NCBI RefSeq assembly: GCF_004217615.1
Contig: NZ_SHLD01000001.1
Coordinates: forward strand, 682,001 to 746,000
Source: Micromonospora kangleipakensis
GTDB taxonomy: Bacteria; Actinomycetota; Actinomycetes; Mycobacteriales; Micromonosporaceae
DNA length: 64,000 nt
Direction: 5' to 3'
Part shown: piece by piece, positions 59,901-64,000 of the stretch
Position numbering within the stretch: the first letter of the stretch is position 1
How the letters are laid out: the number at the start of each line of letters is the position of its first letter
The notes under the pieces: generated by a model
Databases searched by the model: none
Told to the model about the DNA's origin: nothing
The model's input: only the letters and a program-made list of their open reading frames with translations
Made by a program: the position numbers and the translations under genes

Positions 59901-60128
59901 GAGCCGGACGACGACGCGGTGGCCGAGGAGCGCCGGCTCTTCTTCGTCGGCCTGACCCGCGCCCAGGACCGGCTGTACGTCAGCCACGCCGCCCGCCGGG
60001 CCCGGCACGGCGCGGAACGCGAGTGCCGGCCGTCGCCGTTCCTCGACGTGATCGACCCGGGCCTGTTCGAACGCTTCGGCGACGCCGAGCCCCGCCGCCC
60101 GAGGGACCGCCAGCTCCGCCTGATCTGA
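56937..60128 (+). CDS. EndoQ-like PHP nuclease fused to UvrD-type helicase
   Basis: 1063 residues. Residues 16-400 are a PHP-fold nuclease of the TIGR00375/Endonuclease Q type: HIH at 20-22, D54 and H57 in GTGDFTHP, E110, H181 in PAHIWTPWF, D240/H242 in SNSDAHSPP, and a Cys cluster (C294, C310, C313 in CPECGK) that binds zinc in EndoQ. A Pro/Lys/Ala linker follows (about 450-490). Residues about 505-1060 form a SF1A UvrD/PcrA helicase: Walker A GPGTGKT near 534, DEYQDVD near 680, NRNYRSS near 740, LHAAKGLEF near 958. EndoQ nicks 5' of uracil, hypoxanthine and AP sites. GTG 56937 is chosen; GTG 56922 is possible. Confidence 0.88.
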   Translation: MPPFSAAPPGGLPPFVADLHIHSKYSRACSRDLTLPNLGWWARRKGIGVLGTGDFTHPAWYDHLRETLHPAEPGLYRLSPEAERDIARRLPPRLASTAEADPVRFMLSVEISTIYKRDDRTRKVHHLIYLPDLDAVARFNAALGRIGNLGSDGRPILGLDSRDVLEITLAASPDGYLVPAHIWTPWFSALGSKSGFDAIADCYADLAEHIFAVETGLSSDPEMNWRVGSLDRYQLVSNSDAHSPPALAREATVLSSARDYFAIREALRTGDGLAGTIEFFPEEGKYHADGHRLCGVNWSPERTREAGGRCPECGKPLTVGVLSRVEELADRPAGHRPAHARPVTHLVPLAEILGEINKVGARAKKVEGKLNELVAALGPELEILTATPLDEVGRVGGELLAEGIGRLRRGDVRRVPGYDGEYGVITLFDPAELGGASTGTQAETLFDVPVPAQRRPAEPAPKPKARRPAAKAEPKRKAAPPPPPPIAPAPSPHEPFEPMLAGMEEVGTGLLDRLDAMQRVAASAPGGPLLIVAGPGTGKTRTLTHRIAYLCAELNVFPEQCLAITFTRRAAEELRHRLDGLLGPVAEDVTVGTFHSLGLAILRENAEAAGLPKDFRIADDAERSAARAEAGDDTARYTALLRKQDLVDLDELLTLPVALLKADRKLVREYRDRWRWIFVDEYQDVDAVQYELLRLLSPADGNLCAIGDPDQAIYSFRGADVGYFLRFSQDFTDARLVRLNRNYRSSAPILAAAVQAIAPSSLVRGRRLDPARLDPEAPLVGRYPAASVSDEADFVVRTVDELVGGLSHRSLDSGRIDGRSTTLSFSDIAVLYRTDQQAAPIVDALARANIPVQKRSHDRLRDRPGVLAIARELRHADGLDGSLPARVRLAGQVLAERFAIPTLDGAGAVRPEDVRTAVDLLTPLARRCGDDLELFLAQLATGAEVDALDPRAEAVTLLTLHAAKGLEFPVVFLVGAEDGLLPLRWPGAEPDDDAVAEERRLFFVGLTRAQDRLYVSHAARRARHGAERECRPSPFLDVIDPGLFERFGDAEPRRPRDRQLRLI

Positions 60129-60188
60129 GGCGGGTGGCGGTCGCCGGTACGCGTCGACCATCGTGGCCGCGCCGACCCCCGACGGGAA

Positions 60189-61229
60189 TTACCGGCGGGC
60201 CGGCTCCGGGGCTGTCCCGTCCACCGGCCGGCGCGGACGTTCGGTGGTCACCACCAGCGCCACCCCGGCGACGATCACCGCCCCGCCGAGCAGCACCCGG
60301 GCGGTGACCGGCTCGGCGGCGAGCAGCGCGCCGAGCGCCACCGCGACCGCCGGGTTGACGTAGGCGTACGTGGCGACCAGGGAGATCGGCGCGTGGTGCA
60401 GCAGCCAGACGTACGCGGTGAAGGCGACCAGCGAACCGGCGACCATCAGGTACGCCAGCGCGGCCCAGGACCGGCCGGTCACCTCGGCCGGGGAGAAGCC
60501 GTGCCACTCGCCCCGTGCAGCGCCGGTCACGGCGAGCGCCACCGCGCCGGCGACCATCTCGTAGACCGTGGCCACGAAGGGGTCGGCCGGCATCCGCAGG
60601 CGTCCGGAGAGGAAGGATCCGACGGACCAGCAGGTGGCCGCCACGACCACGGTCAGCGCCCCGGCCAGCGGCACCGCCCCCGAACCGCCGGTGGGGAGCA
60701 CGAGCAGGACCAGGCCGGCGAAGCCCAGGGTGACCCCGGCGAAGGTCCACCGCCCGGGCCGGTCGCCGCCGAGCGTACGGAGCAGCACCACCAGCAGCGG
60801 GACGGTCGCCACCAGCAGCGCGGCGATGCCGGAGGGCACGGCGACGCCGGCCGGACCGGACTCGGCGAGCACCACCAGGCCGTTGCCGCCGGCCAGCAGG
60901 AGCACCCCGACCAGCGCGGCCGAGCCGAGTTGCCGGCGGTCCACGCGGAGCGCGCCGGGGCCGCGCCGGATCCGCAGCACCGCCGCCAGCACCAGCGCGG
61001 CGGCGGCGAACCGGCCGGCCGCGGAGGTGAGCGGCGGCAGCGACTCGACCGCGATCCGGATGCCCAGGTAGGTGGAGCCCCACAGCACGTACACCAGGAC
61101 CAGCGCGGTCCAGATCAGCGCGGGTCGGGTCGGCAGGGCGGGGTGGTGGACGTCGACCGGCCCGGCCGGCGCGGGCGCGGGGGCGGAACCGGGTCCGGAC
61201 GATGTCGCACTTGGGGGGTGTGAGCTCAT
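60189..61229 (-). CDS. EamA/DMT-family transporter
   Basis: 346 residues, ten transmembrane helices in two EamA repeats: TALVLVYVLWGSTYLGIRIAVESLPPLT and the second WAALAYLMVAGSLVAFTAYVWLLHHAPISLVATYAYVNPAVAVALGALLAAEP. Close to YedA/RhaT-like exporters of amino acids or metabolites. A disordered Pro/Ala N-terminus of about 35 residues precedes helix 1. Start ATG 61229, TAGCGT nine bases upstream. Confidence 0.92.
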   Translation of the reverse strand: MSSHPPSATSSGPGSAPAPAPAGPVDVHHPALPTRPALIWTALVLVYVLWGSTYLGIRIAVESLPPLTSAAGRFAAAALVLAAVLRIRRGPGALRVDRRQLGSAALVGVLLLAGGNGLVVLAESGPAGVAVPSGIAALLVATVPLLVVLLRTLGGDRPGRWTFAGVTLGFAGLVLLVLPTGGSGAVPLAGALTVVVAATCWSVGSFLSGRLRMPADPFVATVYEMVAGAVALAVTGAARGEWHGFSPAEVTGRSWAALAYLMVAGSLVAFTAYVWLLHHAPISLVATYAYVNPAVAVALGALLAAEPVTARVLLGGAVIVAGVALVVTTERPRRPVDGTAPEPARR

Positions 61230-61238
61230 CGGTGGACC

Positions 61239-61244
61239 ACGCTA
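61239..61244 (-). promoter_or_regulatory. -10 element TAGCGT for the EamA gene
   Basis: Minus-strand TAGCGT, 9 bases before the ATG at 61229. Confidence 0.5.
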
Positions 61245-61314
61245 CGGTGACCACGGCGTCGGCGTCCCCCGTTGGTGGCCGGCCTCTCAACACTGGCGCA
61301 CCAGGAGGGCGTTC

Positions 61315-62076
61315 ATGACGAACTTCGGACCACCGGTCGGCGGCTCCCCGGAGCCGTGGGGTGGACGGCGGCCCGACGACGCGTACGCTCCGCCGGCCGA
61401 CCCGCGGTACGACGCGCAGCCCGGCGGGTGGGGCGAGCCACCCACCCAGCGGTACGAGCCGACGGCGGGGACGGGTTGGGAGGGGCAGCCGCCGCGGCAG
61501 CCCACCTACGCCTCCGCGCACCAGCCCTACCAGCCGGCCGCCCAGGGGTACCCGCCTGCCGGGCAGCCCGGTTACCCGCCGGCCGGGCCGTACGTCGGCG
61601 ACGGTCAGCCGTACGCCGATCCGCCGCCCCCGCCGAAGCGCGGCAAGGGCCCGCTGATCGCGGTACTCGCCGTGCTGGCGGTGCTCGTCCTCGGCGGCGC
61701 GGCGACCCTCTACCTGCTCGGCCGGGACGACGCGGCCCCGCAGGCGGGGACGACCCAGCCCCCGGCCACGGAACCGTCGGCGGCGGTGACCGAGCCGGCC
61801 ACCACCGCGCCGGCGCCGGCGTCCTCGGCGGATCCCCGGTTCGTCAAGGCGGGGCAGTGCGTGCGCAACGAGAGTCCGGCTGGCGGCAAGCCGAAGCTGC
61901 TGATCAGCAAGTGCGGCGCGAGGACGTACCAGGTGCTGCGCCGCTACGACGGCGCGACCAGCGGGGAGAAGGACGCCCAGGCCAAGTGCGCCAAGGTCGA
62001 CGGCTACACCAACTGGTACTTCTTCGACAGCGAGCTGGACACCCTCGACTTCGTCCTCTGCCTCAAGCAGCGCTGA
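61315..62076 (+). CDS. LppU/SCO3897-like membrane protein
   Basis: 253 residues. Long Pro/Tyr/Gly-rich cytoplasmic N-terminus (1-105) with repeated QGYPPAG/QPGYPPAG, one membrane helix (about 112-135), a Thr/Pro linker, then an extracellular LppU domain: RFVKAGQCVRNES and LLISKCGARTYQVLRRYDG, ending in FVLCLKQR, with four cysteines. ATG 61315 has AGGAGGG upstream. Function unknown; such proteins are often secreted or membrane-tethered in actinomycetes. Confidence 0.85.
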   Translation: MTNFGPPVGGSPEPWGGRRPDDAYAPPADPRYDAQPGGWGEPPTQRYEPTAGTGWEGQPPRQPTYASAHQPYQPAAQGYPPAGQPGYPPAGPYVGDGQPYADPPPPPKRGKGPLIAVLAVLAVLVLGGAATLYLLGRDDAAPQAGTTQPPATEPSAAVTEPATTAPAPASSADPRFVKAGQCVRNESPAGGKPKLLISKCGARTYQVLRRYDGATSGEKDAQAKCAKVDGYTNWYFFDSELDTLDFVLCLKQR

Positions 62077-62091
62077 TCCCACCCGTAGGCA

Positions 62092-62133
62092 AAACTAGGG
62101 CTGTCTAGCGTGGATGCTAGACAGCCCTAGTTT
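62092..62133. terminator. Perfect 18-bp hairpin after the LppU gene, containing a GTCTAGC dyad
   Basis: AAACTAGGGCTGTCTAGC (62092-62109) and its exact complement (62116-62133) with a 6-base loop GTGGAT, 16 bases after the stop. The inner part GTCTAGC-N6-GCTAGAC repeats in the next dyad, so it may be both terminator and operator. Confidence 0.75.
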
Positions 62134-62175
62134 CGTCTCGACGGCTCCGACACGCCAGTAGGCTCATCTATCCAT

Positions 62176-62195
62176 GTCTAGCCCCGCGGCTAGAC
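62176..62195. promoter_or_regulatory. Operator-like palindrome GTCTAGCC-N4-GGCTAGAC
   Basis: Perfect 8-4-8 inverted repeat in the -35 region of the AAA ATPase promoter (its -10 is 62203-62208). Shares GTCTAGC/GCTAGAC with the stem at 62103-62122. An ATG at 62174 is in frame but overlaps this site, so it is not used as the start. Confidence 0.65.
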
Positions 62196-62202
62196 GGCCC
62201 GA

Positions 62203-62208
62203 TACTCT
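62203..62208 (+). promoter_or_regulatory. -10 element TACTCT for the AAA ATPase gene, leaderless
   Basis: TACTCT 7 bases before GTG 62216. It decides for this start. Confidence 0.55.
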
Positions 62209-62215
62209 GCGATGC

Positions 62216-63451
62216 GTGGATCCGGTCCGCAACCCGTACGCCCCGGGCGCCGGGCAGCGCCCGCCCGAGCTCGCCGGGCGGGGGCGGGAGCTGGACGTCT
62301 TCGACGTGGTGCTGGAACGCATCGCCCGGGGCCGCCCCGAGCGCAGCCTGATGCTCACCGGCCTGCGCGGCGTCGGCAAGACGGTCCTGCTCAACACCCT
62401 CCGCTCGCAGGCGATCAACCACCTCTGGGGCACCGGCAAGATCGAGGCCCGCCCGGACCAGTCGCTGCGCCGGCCGGTCGCCGCCGCCCTGCACATGGCG
62501 GTCCGCGAACTCGCGCCCCGGCACCGCGCGCCGGACCGGATCGACGGCTTCCTCGGCGTGCTCAAGGCGTTCGCCCAGCGCTCCGCGCCGAACGGACGCG
62601 GCGCGGCCGGGCCCCGGCTGCGCGACCGCTGGCAACCCGGCATCGACGTGCCGGCCAGCAGCGGCCGGGCCGACTCCGGGGACATCGAGATCGACCTGGT
62701 CGAGCTGCTCACCGACGCCGCGGCGGTCGCCACCGACGTGGGCACCGGCGTCGCGGTCTTCATCGACGAGATGCAGGACCTCGGCGCGGAGGACGTCTCC
62801 GCGCTCTGCGCCGCCTGCCACGAGCTGTCCCAGCTCGGCGCGCCGCTGATCGTGGTCGGCGCCGGGCTGCCGCACCTGCCGGCCGTGCTCAGCGCCGCCA
62901 AGTCGTACTCCGAACGGCTCTTCCGCTACCAGCGGATCGACCGGCTGGACCGGATCGCCGCCGACCAGGCGCTCTGCGCCCCGGCCGAGCGCGAGGAGGT
63001 CGAGTACGAGCAGAAGGCGCTCGACCTGCTCTACGAGAAGTCCGGCGGCTACCCCTACTTCGTCCAGGCGTACGGGAAGGCGACCTGGGACCACGCTCCC
63101 CGCTCGCCGATCACCGCCGCCGACGTCCGGGTCGCCGCCCCGGAGGCCGAGGCGGAGCTGGCCGTCGGCTTCTTCGGCTCCCGGTTCGAGCGGGCCACCC
63201 CGGCCGAGCGCGAGTACATGCGGGCGATGGCGACGCTCTCCCTGGTCGAGGGGGAGGAGAGCGGGCGCGACGACATGGACGCCGCGGTGCCCACCGCGGA
63301 TATCGCCCGCTCGCTCGGGCGCAAGCCGGCGAGCCTGTCGCCGGCCCGGGACGCGCTGATCAAGAAGGGGCTGATCTACTCCGGGGAGCGGGGCACGGTC
63401 GCCTTCACCGTCCCGCACTTCGGCCGCTACCTACGCACCCAGCCGGCCTGA
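62216..63451 (+). CDS. AAA-family ATPase (ORC/Cdc6-like, AAA_16)
   Basis: 411 residues. Starts VDPVRNPYAPGAGQRPPELAGRGREL, the usual beginning of this actinobacterial family. Walker A TGLRGVGKTVLL near residue 45, Walker B VFIDEMQDL near 185, followed by a winged-helix-like C-terminal region (about 320-410, SLGRKPASLSPARDALIKKGLIY). No partner gene adjacent. The upstream palindrome suggests repression. Role unknown; may be a regulator or defence-type ATPase. Confidence 0.85.
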   Translation: MDPVRNPYAPGAGQRPPELAGRGRELDVFDVVLERIARGRPERSLMLTGLRGVGKTVLLNTLRSQAINHLWGTGKIEARPDQSLRRPVAAALHMAVRELAPRHRAPDRIDGFLGVLKAFAQRSAPNGRGAAGPRLRDRWQPGIDVPASSGRADSGDIEIDLVELLTDAAAVATDVGTGVAVFIDEMQDLGAEDVSALCAACHELSQLGAPLIVVGAGLPHLPAVLSAAKSYSERLFRYQRIDRLDRIAADQALCAPAEREEVEYEQKALDLLYEKSGGYPYFVQAYGKATWDHAPRSPITAADVRVAAPEAEAELAVGFFGSRFERATPAEREYMRAMATLSLVEGEESGRDDMDAAVPTADIARSLGRKPASLSPARDALIKKGLIYSGERGTVAFTVPHFGRYLRTQPA

Positions 63452-63469
63452 CCGGGGCCACCGCCGGGG

Positions 63470-64000
63470 TCAGACCTTGGCCCAGGGCGGCGGGAAGATC
63501 ACCTCGCCGCGCGGCGGCGGGGCCTCGCCGCTGGTCGACGGGGGCAGCGCCAGCGCCTGCCACGGCTCCCCGAGCCCCGACCAGGGACTGGTCAGCCCCA
63601 TCCGGTCGGCCCGTTCGAAGCCGAAGCGGCGGTAGAAGGCCGGGTCACCGAGCACCACCACCAGCCGCTCGCCCAGCTCGGTCGCGGCGTCCAGCGCCGC
63701 CTGCACCACCGCCGTGCCGTGGCCGATCCGCTGCCGGTGCGGCGCGACCGCCACCGGGCCGAGCGCCAGCGCCGGCGCCGGCGCCGCGTCGCCGTCCGAC
63801 CGGACCCGGACCCGGGTCAGCAGCGCGTAACCGACCACCTCGCCGCCGTACTCGGCGACCATGGCCAGTTCGGGTATCCAGGCGTCGCTGTGCCGCAGTT
63901 CGTCGACCAGCTCCACCTCGGGCGGGGTGGCCACGTCGGGCCGGGCGAAGGCGGCGGCCAGCACCCGGGCGACCGGCGCCTCGTCCGCCGGGTCCTCTGG
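63470..64000 (-). CDS. GNAT N-acetyltransferase, 5' end outside the window
   Basis: C-terminal 176 residues. GNAT motif A is visible: ALGPVAVAPHRQRIGHGTAVVQAAL binds acetyl-CoA; LVVVLGDPAFYRRFGFERADRMGL is typical of the YhbS-like group. The frame is open to the right edge, so the start is not seen. The protein substrate is unknown. Convergent with the AAA ATPase gene; CTGACC/GGTCAG (63448-63473) may form a weak shared hairpin. Confidence 0.88.
   Translation of the reverse strand, partial: PEDPADEAPVARVLAAAFARPDVATPPEVELVDELRHSDAWIPELAMVAEYGGEVVGYALLTRVRVRSDGDAAPAPALALGPVAVAPHRQRIGHGTAVVQAALDAATELGERLVVVLGDPAFYRRFGFERADRMGLTSPWSGLGEPWQALALPPSTSGEAPPPRGEVIFPPPWAKV

Noticed and set aside
1..64000. 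tRNA, rRNA, riboswitch or CRISPR sequences
   Set aside because: No T-loop (GGTTCGAATCC-like) sequences, rRNA segments, regularly spaced repeats or recognisable riboswitch cores were noticed on either strand; a covariance search would be needed to exclude small RNAs.

Overview
The window is about 73 percent GC, with GTG and occasional TTG starts, many 1-4 base start/stop overlaps and actinobacterial families (DUF397/DUF5753 regulator pair, Bpa proteasome activator, DUF5701, DUF5926, DUF4192, LppU-type lipoprotein). It looks like a piece of an actinomycete chromosome, most likely Micromonosporaceae (inferred from protein style, not tested). Most genes are ordinary chromosomal ones. I found no tRNA, rRNA, CRISPR array or prophage. 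One complete insertion sequence (IS110 family) is present.

Layout. 1-6453 (minus): Tad/Flp pilus locus reading prepilin peptidase, Flp pilin, TadE, TadG, CpaB, CpaE, CpaF and a VWA protein cut by the left edge. 6557-13048: DUF5701, a DnaA-box-like cluster, a two-component system overlapping a DUF4173 membrane protein, then a small membrane protein with a solute:sodium symporter. 13083-16918: two or three gene remnants, a VOC protein, an ABC exporter and a SRPBCC protein. 16962-19473: Scr/WhiJ-like regulator pair, a large AT-centred dyad, and a flavin reductase whose start overlaps a near-perfect parS site. 19632-21654: DUF485 plus acetate-type symporter. 21748-26592: sugar-nucleotide epimerase and three LytR-CpsA-Psr (LCP) proteins, a cell-envelope glycopolymer region. 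26622-35647: rhodanese, GDPD, histidine kinase, anti-sigma-like ATPase, DUF5926, arginine deiminase, PAS and ACT proteins, lipoprotein, prephenate dehydratase. 35691-46389: AIM24, metallopeptidase, OsmC, two HAD phosphatases, Bpa, hydrolase, orphan binding protein, dimethylargininase with divergent Lrp, and a secreted beta-propeller protein. 46542-48877: a SoxR-type promoter driving a quinone oxidoreductase, then the IS110 element. 48932-55587: molybdenum cofactor genes (mobA, fdhD, moaA, moaD) mixed with chaperone-like, DUF4192 and kinase genes. 55598-64000: metallophosphoesterase, an Endonuclease Q-like/UvrD helicase fusion, EamA transporter, LppU-type protein, an AAA ATPase behind a paired palindrome, and a GNAT protein cut by the right edge.

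Shared regulation. At least 17 genes have a TANNNT -10 hexamer 6-9 bases before the start codon, which predicts leaderless transcripts. Most convergent gene pairs share strong GC-rich hairpins without long T tracts.

The most notable items are the EndoQ-like PHP nuclease fused to a UvrD helicase (56937-60128), the parS-like site (18941-18956), the DnaA-box-like cluster (7390-7462), the SoxR-type operator with 19-base spacing (46542-46572), the IS110 element with a noncoding left end that may carry a bridge RNA, and the repeated GTCTAGC dyad before the AAA ATPase (62092-62208).
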